DNA from: Chitinivibrionia bacterium | GTDB taxonomy: Bacteria; Krumholzibacteriota; Krumholzibacteriia; WVZY01 | Direction: 5' to 3' | NCBI GenBank assembly: GCA_016208665.1 | Contig: JACQXT010000038.1 | Coordinates: 1 to 6,428 of the forward strand | Length of the DNA: 6,428 nt | Shown here: one piece after another, positions 1-6,031 of the stretch | Position numbering within the stretch: the first letter of the stretch is position 1 | Layout of the letters: the number at the start of each line of letters is the position of its first letter | Translations under genes and position numbers: made by a program | The notes under the pieces: generated by a model | Database searches by the model: none | What the model saw: only the letters and a program-made list of their open reading frames with translations | Told to the model about the DNA's origin: nothing

Positions 1-461
1 ACGGGTATCCTCAGAAGAGAAACGGGTGGGACCTGCGGCCCTTTTCCCGGATCGTCACCGTGGCCGCTTTTTACGACGCGATGACGTCGCCCCGTGTGTA
101 CCGGCCAGTTCCGCTCAAGCCCGACAAGGTGCTCCGCTTCATCCTCCTGCACAGCGGCTCCATCTTCGATCCCTTCCTCGCGAAGGTGTTCATCCAGACG
201 ATGGGATTCTATCCGGTGGGAACCGTGGTGGAACTCGATACCGGAGAAAAGGGAATCGTCATCCGCCAGAATCGCCGGGCCGGACTCCTCCGGCGGCCCA
301 TTGTGCGCGTGATTCCCGACGAGGGAATCTCCGGAGACGGCGGCGCTCCCGTCGACCTCTCGGTGCGGCGGGACGACCTGACGTACGAGCGGTCCGTCGT
401 GCGGATCCTCGAGGAAACCGGCTATACCGGCCAGAAGGATGCCAACTTCCTCCTGCAGTAA
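1..461 (+). CDS. HD-GYP domain protein, C-terminal part (5' end outside window)
   Basis: The reading frame is open from base 3 and ends at TAA 459-461; the start lies upstream of the window. The first codons read G-Y-P, the end of the HHExxDGxGYP signature of HD-GYP domains. Next comes the typical helix with RIVTVAAFYDAMTSPRVYRP, whose Asp-Ala-Met-Thr-Ser core is the family's conserved (A/V)D(A/V)(Y/F)DA(L/M)T motif. A tail DPFLAKVFIQTMGFYPVGT leads into a short beta-rich segment (VVELDTGEKGIVI and IVRVIPDE) often found C-terminal to this HD-GYP subclass. HD-GYP proteins are known as cyclic-di-GMP (sometimes cGAMP) phosphodiesterases or degenerate sensors. The metal-binding HD residues lie outside the window, so activity cannot be judged. 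The ATG-like start near base 60 is internal to the conserved domain and is not the true start. Confidence 0.88.
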   Translation, partial: GYPQKRNGWDLRPFSRIVTVAAFYDAMTSPRVYRPVPLKPDKVLRFILLHSGSIFDPFLAKVFIQTMGFYPVGTVVELDTGEKGIVIRQNRRAGLLRRPIVRVIPDEGISGDGGAPVDLSVRRDDLTYERSVVRILEETGYTGQKDANFLLQ

Positions 462-487
462 CCCGGCCATGCAATCCGAAATATATC

Positions 488-516
488 TGGAACTATATCT
501 GCGTCCTCTGTATAAT
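488..516 (+). promoter_or_regulatory. Candidate sigma70-type promoter in an AT-rich island
   Basis: A perfect TATAAT lies at 511-516. Seventeen bases upstream is a weak -35 (TGGAAC, 488-493, 3 of 6 consensus bases). The -10 is half of a dyad, TATAAT-TC-ATTATA (511-524), and the 8-bp word TATATCTG occurs twice just upstream (482-489 and 494-501). This AT-rich patch stands out in otherwise GC-rich DNA and lies between the HD-GYP stop and the DUF1573 gene, so it is the best promoter candidate for the latter. A second, weaker pair is TTGTAA (573-578) with GATAAC (597-602), spacing 18. Neither is proven. Confidence 0.4.
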
Positions 517-531
517 TCATTATAGCGCGCG

Positions 532-560
532 GGCGAAGGCCCTGGACGGGCTGTTTCGCC
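532..560 (+). other. Stable hairpin in the leader of the DUF1573 gene
   Basis: GGCGAA (532-537) pairs with TTCGCC (555-560). Inside it, GGCCC (538-542) pairs with GGGCT (548-552, one G-U) around a 5-base loop, with a 2-base bulge at 553-554. No U-tract follows, so it does not look like an intrinsic terminator. It would lie in the 5' leader if transcription starts at the TATAAT promoter upstream. Otherwise it may mark the 3' end of the HD-GYP transcript. No riboswitch family is recognised. Confidence 0.35.
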
Positions 561-628
561 GCGCCGATTCTATTGTAACGCATTGATTCATATCGAGATA
601 ACGGGGCGTTCCCGGGCCGGATCATAGT

Positions 629-634
629 AAGGAG
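629..634 (+). promoter_or_regulatory. Ribosome binding site of the DUF1573 gene
   Basis: AAGGAG at 629-634 lies 7 nt before the ATG at 642. It is a near-consensus Shine-Dalgarno that fixes the start of the secreted DUF1573 protein, and it supports the gene being translated from here rather than from a GTG after the in-frame TGA. Confidence 0.8.
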
Positions 635-641
635 AAACCAG

Positions 642-1664
642 ATGAGAAATAGTTTCGCTGTTGTCTCGAGGTCGGTAATCGCCGCCCTTGTATTGCTGGC
701 GGCAACGGGTGGGCTCGCCTTCGCACAGGAGCATCAGCCCGCCGTCGTCTTTGAGGAAATAATCCACGACTTCGGGACCGTATTCGCGCAGGCCAGCTAC
801 AAGCATACGTTCGTCGTGAAGAACGAGGGGAAGGCGGACCTCCTCATCAAAGAAGTGAAGCCTGGCTGAGGCTGCACGGTGGCCACCTTCGACAAGGTCA
901 TCCCGCCTGGTCAGGCGGGCAAGATATCACTCGAAATCGACGGCGACAAGGTCTTCGGAGACTTCAAAAAAACCGTCAGCGTCCTGACGAACGATCCCGA
1001 ACATCCGATGATGACGATTACGCTCAAAGGCGTCATCAAACAGTTTATCGACGTGCTCCCCACGGATCGCGTGTACCTTTCCGGAGTATACGGGGAGAAG
1101 GCGGAAAGCGAATTGACGATCTCGTCCCCGGAAATGGGACCCGCCCTGCAGATCACCGGCGTCACGTCGAACATCGACGACAAGATCACCTACAAGCTCG
1201 TTCCCACCCCGCAACAGGGAACGTACCGCTTGAAGATCTGGAAGAATCCGAAGCTGCCCGTCGTGAAGACGTGGGGATCGATCACGCTCAACACGAACAG
1301 CGAACGCTCGCCGCAGAAGGCGATCCAAGTCAATGTGACGACCAACAGCCTGATTTCGGCCCAGCCGTCCATCATCAATTTCGGCCTGGTCGGCCCGGGC
1401 GGCCCGCAGAGCGAGCGCAAGACCTTCGAGAAGTCGATCGTGCTCACCAAGGTGAAAGGGGAATTCAGCATCAAGGGAATCTCGTTTACGGCGAAAAGCT
1501 ACAGCGCCACCGTTGAAACGTTGGAATTGGGGAAACGCTACAACGTGACCGTCCAATTTACTCCGGATCATGCGCAGCACACTTTTTCGGACGAAATGAC
1601 CATCAATACCGACGACCCCAACGAGCCGAACGTCAAAGTGCGCCTGATCGCGCGTTCGATTTGA
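642..1664 (+). CDS. Exported DUF1573/Ig-like domain protein with in-frame TGA, candidate selenoprotein
   Basis: Read through one TGA (867-869), this is a single 340-residue protein. Residues 1-28 form a Sec-type signal peptide: a basic N-end, a hydrophobic core VIAALVLLAATGG and an AFA/Q cleavage site. Residues 31 to about 130 match DUF1573, an Ig-like extracytoplasmic domain, with the hallmarks HDFGTVFA, KHTFVVKNEG, VKPG-x-GCTVATFDK and IPPG..GKI. In this family the x is normally Cys (CGCT motif); here it is TGA at codon 76, giving U76-G-C78. Two further beta-rich Ig-like modules follow (about 132-230 and 235-340), ending NTDDPNEPNVKVRLIAR. C78 is the only Cys, so U76/C78 would be the only redox pair. 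TGA is the sole interruption, and both sides carry contiguous halves of one domain. A SECIS-like hairpin follows it. Alternatives are a TGC-to-TGA mutation or sequencing error, which would truncate the protein at 75 residues. The substrate is unknown. Family assignment is firm; Sec decoding is inferred. Confidence 0.78.
885..919 (+). promoter_or_regulatory. SECIS-like stem-loops downstream of the in-frame TGA
   Basis: The sequence CCCGCCTGGTCAGGCGGG (902-919) folds into a perfect 7-bp GC-rich stem capped by the tetraloop GGUC (909-912; the outer G and C could also pair). The loop starts 40 nt after the last base of the TGA. A smaller 5-bp hairpin, ACCTT-CGAC-AAGGT (885-898), lies between. Bacterial SECIS elements are hairpins just 3' of the Sec UGA whose apical loop presents a G-U recognised by SelB; the E. 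coli fdhF loop also contains GGUC. The spacing here is at or slightly beyond the usual upper limit, and no bulged U is evident in the stem. The stem also encodes the conserved IPPGQAGK stretch, so part of the complementarity could come from GC-rich codons. Confidence 0.5.
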
Positions 1665-1683
1665 TCGATCGCAGTGCGGTCGA
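1665..1683 (+). other. Short intergenic hairpin
   Basis: TCGATCGC (1665-1672) pairs with GCGGTCGA (1676-1683) around the loop AGT, with one G-U pair. It starts directly after the TGA stop of the DUF1573 gene. No U-tract follows, so it is not a standard terminator. It may stabilise the 3' end or modulate translation of the exonuclease gene 20 bases downstream. Confidence 0.3.
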
Positions 1684-1702
1684 CCGATAGAAGGCAGTAT
1701 GG

Positions 1703-2489
1703 ATGCTCACCTATATCGATTTTACGGTATTTGATCTCGAAACGACGGGGCTGGATCCGGGACTCGGCCATAAGATCGTTGAAATCGGCGCTCTGCGCAC
1801 CGGGCTTGACGGCGGCGAGCGCGTATTCCAGGCCCTTGTCAATCCGGAGCGCCCCATACCGCAGAGCGCCTCGGCGATACACAACATCACCGACGACATG
1901 GTGAAGTCGGCGCCTCCGATCGCTGAAGTCCTTCCCTCGTTCTTGGATTTTTGCAGGGACACCGTCATCGTCGCACACAACGCCCGCTTCTTCGATACCT
2001 CCGCTCAGGAACATCATTCTGGACAGCGTGAAGCTCTCCCGCCGCTTCTATCCGAACCTCGACAGCTACGCGCTGCCGGCGCTGCGGAGGGTGTTCGACC
2101 TTGACCACTCCGAGGAGCACCGGGCGCTGGCGGACGTGCGCGCGACTATGGTGATTTTCAGGAAATGCCTGGAAAAGGCCCGCCAGGACGGCATCGAGGA
2201 CATCGGCAAACTGCAGGACGCGCAGGGAGGGCCCATCAGTTTTCCCTTGCCCAAGGTTCATGCAAAACCTATTTTATCCTACAAGCTTATACGGTATCTG
2301 CTCAAAGCCATGGACTCCGGCCAATCGGTGAAGATCATGTATCAGGATCCGACCGGCGCCCATGAAGAGAGAATGGTTACCCCGCGGCGATTCGTCAAAT
2401 ACGGCATCCATGTGTATATGATCGCATATTGCCATACCTATGGAACGGACGGGACGTTTCGCATGGACAGGGTTGAATTCGCCGAATAG
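1703..2489 (+). pseudogene. DEDDh (DnaQ-like) 3'-5' exonuclease fused to WYL domain, frameshifted
   Basis: The start is ATG 1703, preceded by AAGG 8 nt upstream. The N-terminal half is a DnaQ-type exonuclease: Exo I motif FDLETTG (catalytic D11 and E13), HNITDDMV, and the beginning of Exo II, VAHNARFFD (D98). From about 1995 the frame must move by +1 to continue as PPLRNIILDSVKLSRRFYPNLDSY, then Exo III HRALADVRATM (His codon 2118, Asp codon 2133). About 12-14 residues usually found between the Exo II Asp and this PPLRN segment are missing, so a deletion of roughly 40 bp, not a simple slip, explains the break. The C-terminal part (about 2277-2483) is WYL-like: LLKAMDSGQSVKIMYQD, ERMVTPRRF, VYMIAYC and FRMDRVEF. 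WYL domains bind ligands or nucleic acid in many regulators. Unrepaired, frame one ends at a stop at 2102-2104 and the second frame could only restart at GTG 2028. It is probably a pseudogene or an assembly error. Confidence 0.75.
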
Positions 2490-2594
2490 GCGGCCGGACG
2501 AGCCCTCGTGTCGGCCGGAAGCGGCGCCGGTGCGGCGTCCTCGAGGCGAAAGCCCGGTCATCATCGACGTACACACTCAATCGAAGGATCCGGA
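2490..2594. other. Spacer between exonuclease-WYL and TlpA-type genes
   Basis: No clear promoter or terminator is visible. Frame 1 stays open through this spacer and ends in TGA 2596-2598, overlapping the downstream ATG as ATGA. This could be a genuine C-terminal tail reached by a second frameshift, or chance. The ribosome site of the next gene, AAGGA (2584-2588), lies at the right end. Confidence 0.4.
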
Positions 2595-3623
2595 ATGAAA
2601 AAGCTCATGATTCTGCTGTCGGCGCTGGTTCTGATAACCGCTACGGTGTTTCTTATAACGATTAAATCCGGTTCCGGCGGGCCTCCGGCCGAGGCGACCG
2701 GTTCGAGCGATCCGCAGCCCGCTGGGTCCGGCTCGAGCGATCCCCAATCCGGCGACGCGACTTCGCAAGCGGCCTATGAGAAGGTCCTCGAGGAGATCAA
2801 GACGCTCGAACACAGCGTGACCAGGGAAACGCCCATGGAGCAAGTGATGGAAGTGTTCGGCCGGGTGGAGCAGAAGCTGGTGGATTTCGCGAGCCGGTAT
2901 CCCGGCACGGACGAGGCGCAGGACGCCAAGTTTCAGATCGGGCTCCTGAACGCCAACCTCAGCAATGTCGAAAAGGCCAAGCAGTATCTCGAAGATTTCA
3001 TCGCGAACTCCCCGAATGCGCAGAAATCCAAACTGGGATATGCGCATTTCTTCCTGGCGGAGACGCTCATGAATGAAGACAAGTTCGACGAAGCGAAGAA
3101 GCATTACTCGACGTTCATCGAGCGGTACGGAGACGCGGATGCGAACATGCTGGCGAGGGCGAAGGCGAGCCTCGGCGACATGGAGACGATGAAGAATCTG
3201 GCGGTCGGAAAGCCGCCCATACCGTTCGAAGTCAAGGGCCTGGACGGAAAGACCATTTCGCTCGCGAAGTACAAGGGCACGGTCGTCCTGATCGATTTCT
3301 GGGCGACCTGGTGCGGCCCGTGCAGAAGCGAGATGCCGCACGTCATCAGCCTCTATAGCGAGTACCATTCGAAGGGATTCGAGATCATCGGCATCTCATT
3401 GGACGACAACAAGGCAAACCTTGACACATACATCGCGGATAACAAAATGACGTGGCCCCAGTACTATGAGGGAAACAAGTGGAACAACAGCATCGCGAAG
3501 CGCTACGGGGTCCGGGCGATTCCTGCGACATTTCTTGTGGACAAACAGGGGAATATCCGATACAAGGCGGTGAGAGGCAGAGAGCTGGCTCGCGCGGTTG
3601 AAAAACTGGTCAGCGAGAAATAG
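2595..3623 (+). CDS. Membrane-anchored TlpA-type thioredoxin-like protein with helical-repeat N-terminal region
   Basis: This protein has 342 residues. The ATG at 2595 is preferred over an upstream GTG at 2508 because AAGGA lies 6 nt before it and it begins MKKLMILLSALVLITATVFLI, an uncleaved-looking signal anchor. A Gly/Ser/Pro linker (about 29-57) holds a 30-bp tandem duplication (GSSDPQ at 36 and 46). Residues about 58-205 are helical and TPR-like, with FASRYPGTDEAQDAKFQIG, YLEDFIANSP and DEAKKHYSTFIERYGD, similar to tetratricopeptide repeats of the YbgF/BamD sort. Residues about 210-340 form a TlpA/ResA-type thioredoxin fold with ATWCGPC (C240, C243) and the cis-Pro site RAIPATFLVD (P310). 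TlpA/ResA proteins reduce extracytoplasmic disulfides, for example in cytochrome c maturation. The target here is unknown, and the TPR region suggests docking to a partner. It is followed by a strong terminator. Confidence 0.9.
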   Translation: MKKLMILLSALVLITATVFLITIKSGSGGPPAEATGSSDPQPAGSGSSDPQSGDATSQAAYEKVLEEIKTLEHSVTRETPMEQVMEVFGRVEQKLVDFASRYPGTDEAQDAKFQIGLLNANLSNVEKAKQYLEDFIANSPNAQKSKLGYAHFFLAETLMNEDKFDEAKKHYSTFIERYGDADANMLARAKASLGDMETMKNLAVGKPPIPFEVKGLDGKTISLAKYKGTVVLIDFWATWCGPCRSEMPHVISLYSEYHSKGFEIIGISLDDNKANLDTYIADNKMTWPQYYEGNKWNNSIAKRYGVRAIPATFLVDKQGNIRYKAVRGRELARAVEKLVSEK

Positions 3624-3652
3624 CTTCATGCATACACGCACAAGCGGAGCGG

Positions 3653-3684
3653 GAAGAGCGTCCTGAAGGGCGCTCTTCTTTTTT
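3653..3684 (+). terminator. Intrinsic terminator of the TlpA-type gene
   Basis: GAAGAGCGTCC (3653-3663) pairs with GGGCGCTCTTC (3668-3678), an 11-bp stem with one G-U pair and a UGAA loop, directly followed by six T's (3679-3684). It sits 29 bases after the TlpA-type stop codon. The minus strand has no T-run after this stem, so it acts for plus-strand transcription only. Confidence 0.92.
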
Positions 3685-3704
3685 GTTCGATCGGCGCCAC
3701 CCGC

Positions 3705-3825
3705 GCAGCGCGAAGGACAGGCTGTTTCCTCACCCGCGCCCGCTCCGCTCAGCTTCCCGCCTGCGGCGGGCGATCTTCGCTCGCTCCGCGCGAACGGTTC
3801 GTCAACAGCCTATCCTTCGCGCTGC
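3705..3825. repeat. 121-bp imperfect inverted repeat between convergent genes
   Basis: The 22-base arm 3705-3726 is complementary to 3804-3825 with one mismatch (C3718 against A3812). In minus-strand RNA that mismatch becomes a G-U pair. The 77-base core is GC-rich, carries a nested hairpin CCCGCC-TGC-GGCGGG (3756-3770), and contains repeated words such as GCTCCGC. The element lies 5 bases downstream of the glycosyltransferase stop codon and 20 bases past the opposite terminator's T-tract. It could be a member of a dispersed REP/MITE-like family or the 3' structure of the minus operon. No transposase or target duplication is recognised. Confidence 0.65.
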
Positions 3826-3830
3826 TGGCG

Positions 3831-5123
3831 TCACGCTCTCCCGGCGTCGATGAGCGATTCGATGAGGTCGATCTCGAGAGAGGTTCTTTCGTCCCAGCCG
3901 GTGCAGTGTTCGAGGGCGAAGGCCTTCGCGTTTTCTCCCATCTTCCGCCGCCCGTCCGGATCGTCGATGAGCGACGCGACGGCGTCCGCGAGGGCCGGAA
4001 TGTCGCCGTCCGGAACGACGAGGCCGGTGCGATCGTGCTTGACGAACGATGCGGTGTCGCCGACGTCGTAGACGACCGCCGGCACGCCGCAGAGGAACGC
4101 CTCGCAGGTGGGGATCGCCATATTGGTGAGGTTGCTGGTGGAGACGAAGATGTCGGAGGAGTAGAGGAACTCGGGCACGCGCTCGTGCAAAACGGCGCCT
4201 TCGAAGCGGACCGCGTGTGCGACGCCGAGCTCGCGCGCAATTCGTTCGCATGCCGTCCGGGAGGGGCCGTCTCCGACGAAGAGGAAGAGCGGCTTCGCGC
4301 GGGTTCGTTCAAGTATCCGCGGAATCGCCCTGATGAGATCCTCCGGCCGTTTCGAGGGAACAAGCCGGGCCAGGAAGAGCACGATGCAGTCGCCGGCGGG
4401 CGAACCCGCCGAGCTGCCGGCATTCATGCATATCGAGCCGCGCAGGGCGGCCCGGTCGAGACCGAGGCCGGCCCATTCCATGTTGACGCCGTTGGGGAGG
4501 AAACGGATCCGCTCCTCCGGAACGCCCAGCTTCATCGCCGCTTCCTTGCCGCGCGTCCCGTCGTTGAGAATGATCCAGGCATCCTGCGGAATCTTGAGCG
4601 CGAGTATCTGCTCGAAGTTCTTGAAGACATATCTCCGCCTGCCCCACTCCATGTGCACGAGTTCCATGACTCCGAAGAGCTTCACGCCGAACGGCGTGCG
4701 GGTGAGCTTTCCCGCCGCGTAGGTGGAAAGGGGCGTGTAGTGGGAATGGCCGAGAATAAAGTCCGGTTTCCAGCGCACGGCTGCGGCAACCGCGCGGGGA
4801 AGGGCGACGACCTGAAAGAGGAGGGGCCAGAGCAACCGCCGCATCCATGTGGGAAGCCGTCGGGTGGCCCGGAAAAAGTTCGGGTAGGAGGAGACGGTGT
4901 GCGTTCCGCCGGCCGCGGTTCCATTAGTTTTCCCGCCGTGCGGCGGGCCTTGGATACTTCCGGCGGGAGCCACGACGTGGAGGTCGAAGCCTCTCCCTCT
5001 CGCGGTCTTGAAGAAGTAGTAGTCGTCGGATACTCCGGCGCCTTCTCCCAGGGACCAGATGCTCTCCCAGATGGAGATGATCAGGATCTTTTTCTTCTTC
5101 TCGCCGTTGATCGTTTGCTCCAC
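3831..5123 (-). CDS. Glycosyltransferase, GT-B fold, GT4-like family
   Basis: This protein has 430 residues. The start chosen is GTG at 5123, the first in-frame start after the upstream gene's stop (26-bp gap). Longer extensions would run antiparallel-free through the neighbouring hydrolase gene in a shadow frame. The Shine-Dalgarno is weak. The N-terminal Rossmann half begins KKKKILIIS and has the glycine-rich SLGEGAGVSDDYYFF loop (24-38) expected at the acceptor side. A linker LPNGVN (209-214) leads to the C-terminal nucleotide-sugar-binding half: FLARLVPSKRPEDLIRAI (250-267), LFLFVGDGPSR, VRFEGAVLHERVPEFLYSSDIFVSTS and IPTCEAFLCGVPAVVYDVG (E341). The first Glu of the EX7E motif is replaced by Thr333. 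Such enzymes transfer sugars from activated donors to lipid, polysaccharide or small-molecule acceptors in the cytoplasm. The acceptor is unknown. It is the last gene of the minus-strand operon. Confidence 0.87.
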   Translation of the reverse strand: MEQTINGEKKKKILIISIWESIWSLGEGAGVSDDYYFFKTARGRGFDLHVVAPAGSIQGPPHGGKTNGTAAGGTHTVSSYPNFFRATRRLPTWMRRLLWPLLFQVVALPRAVAAAVRWKPDFILGHSHYTPLSTYAAGKLTRTPFGVKLFGVMELVHMEWGRRRYVFKNFEQILALKIPQDAWIILNDGTRGKEAAMKLGVPEERIRFLPNGVNMEWAGLGLDRAALRGSICMNAGSSAGSPAGDCIVLFLARLVPSKRPEDLIRAIPRILERTRAKPLFLFVGDGPSRTACERIARELGVAHAVRFEGAVLHERVPEFLYSSDIFVSTSNLTNMAIPTCEAFLCGVPAVVYDVGDTASFVKHDRTGLVVPDGDIPALADAVASLIDDPDGRRKMGENAKAFALEHCTGWDERTSLEIDLIESLIDAGRA

Positions 5124-5149
5124 TGATTTGAATCGCCTGATCGCCTGAC

Positions 5150-6007
5150 TTACACGATCCTGTTTTCCAGCGAGCCGAGCGAGTCGATGGCCGCCCGCAG
5201 GCGTTGCCCCGGACGCAAGAATCGCTGAGGGTTCGCGAACACCCCGACGCCTGCGGGTGTTCCGGTGGACACGATGTCTCCGGGCTCGAGCGTCATGCTG
5301 TGGGAGAGATAGTGCACCAGGTAATCGACCCGGAACCGCATGTTGCCGGTATTGCTGCTCTGAACGGTCACGCCGTCGACTTCGAGGGAAATGGCGAGAT
5401 CGTGCGGATCCCGGATCTCGTCGCTCGTCGTGAGGTACGGACCGAAGGGCCCGAAGCCGTCGAAACTCTTTCCCCGGAACCACTGTTTCTCCCGGAACTG
5501 GACGTCCCGCGCGCTGAGGTCCATGAACACGCCGTATCCGGCGATATAGGCCGGAGCGTCATGGTGCGCCACGTTTTTCGCGCGGCGCCCGATGACGAAC
5601 GCGAGTTCTACTTCATGGTCGAGCTGGGTCACCTCAGGCGGCATCGCGACGGGATCGCGATTGCCGCAGAGGCAGCTCGGCGCCTTCGCGAAGAGCAGCG
5701 GCCGTTCGGGAACCTCCTTGCCCTGTTCTTTCGCGTGATCGGAGTAGTTGAGTCCCAGGCAGATGATCTTGGATGGATTGACGATCGGCGGCCCGAGCCG
5801 CACGGCGTCGAGGTTTACGAAATTGCCCGCAGGCCCTGAACCGGCCGATTGCATGAGGTTCGCTGCGCGCGGCAGAAGGCCGCGCTCGAGCATGTCACGA
5901 ACGGTGGCGGGGAGCGTTGGGTCCGCAGCGCATAGATCGAGGATGCGGCTTCCCATGAGGACGCCGGGTCTTTCCTTGCCGCTGGGGCCGAAGCTGACGA
6001 GTTTCAT
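5150..6007 (-). CDS. Fumarylacetoacetate hydrolase (FAH) family protein
   Basis: This protein has 285 residues, the normal size of the short bacterial FAH-family enzymes. ATG 6007 is chosen over TTG 6019 because the strong GGAGGAG lies at 6020-6026, directly abutting the TTG but 12 nt from the ATG. Family motifs are all present: ICLGLNYSDHAKEQG (81-95), LLFAKAPS, DHEVELAFVIGRRAKNV with metal ligands E132 and E134, VFMDLSARDVQ with D163, FRGKSFDGFGPFGPYLTT with K180, and STGTPAGVGVF (247-257). The family hydrolyses or decarboxylates acylpyruvate-type 2-keto compounds, or hydrates 2-oxopent-4-enoate, using Mg2+ or Mn2+. The exact substrate cannot be read from sequence. The gene lies 24 bases after the DsbD-like stop and 26 before the glycosyltransferase start, so co-transcription is likely, with no obvious metabolic link to either. 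Confidence 0.92.
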   Translation of the reverse strand: MKLVSFGPSGKERPGVLMGSRILDLCAADPTLPATVRDMLERGLLPRAANLMQSAGSGPAGNFVNLDAVRLGPPIVNPSKIICLGLNYSDHAKEQGKEVPERPLLFAKAPSCLCGNRDPVAMPPEVTQLDHEVELAFVIGRRAKNVAHHDAPAYIAGYGVFMDLSARDVQFREKQWFRGKSFDGFGPFGPYLTTSDEIRDPHDLAISLEVDGVTVQSSNTGNMRFRVDYLVHYLSHSMTLEPGDIVSTGTPAGVGVFANPQRFLRPGQRLRAAIDSLGSLENRIV

Positions 6008-6019
6008 GATTCGATGCAA

Positions 6020-6026
6020 CTCCTCC
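6020..6026 (-). promoter_or_regulatory. Ribosome binding site of the FAH-family gene
   Basis: GGAGGAG on the minus strand (6026 to 6020) is a full Shine-Dalgarno inside the 24-base gap after the upstream stop codon. It decides for ATG 6007 over the directly adjacent TTG 6019, which would have no spacing. Confidence 0.75.
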
Positions 6027-6031
6027 GGGTA

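Noticed and set aside
26..586. 186-codon plus-strand frame over the HD-GYP region
   Set aside because: It is a shadow of the HD-GYP frame, with an Arg/Pro-rich composition and no domain.
878..887. Palindrome GGTGGCCACC as the SECIS
   Set aside because: It can form only a 3-bp stem as RNA and lies too close to the UGA; the 902-919 hairpin is far better.
879..1664. Independent gene starting at GTG 879
   Set aside because: It begins in the middle of the conserved DUF1573 motif, has no Shine-Dalgarno and no signal peptide, and continues the upstream frame exactly.
2508..2594. Upstream GTG start for the TlpA-type protein
   Set aside because: It would place Arg/Gly-rich sequence before the signal anchor; ATG 2595 has a good ribosome site and begins a proper membrane segment.
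3906..5126. 406-codon plus-strand open frame
   Set aside because: It is antisense to the glycosyltransferase, rich in Arg/Gly/Glu typical of shadow frames in GC-rich DNA, and matches no recognisable family.
5124..5483. N-terminal extension of the glycosyltransferase to 550 residues
   Set aside because: It overlaps the FAH-family gene on the same strand in another frame, and the extension is Arg-rich shadow sequence. The Rossmann start KKILIIS lies just after GTG 5123.
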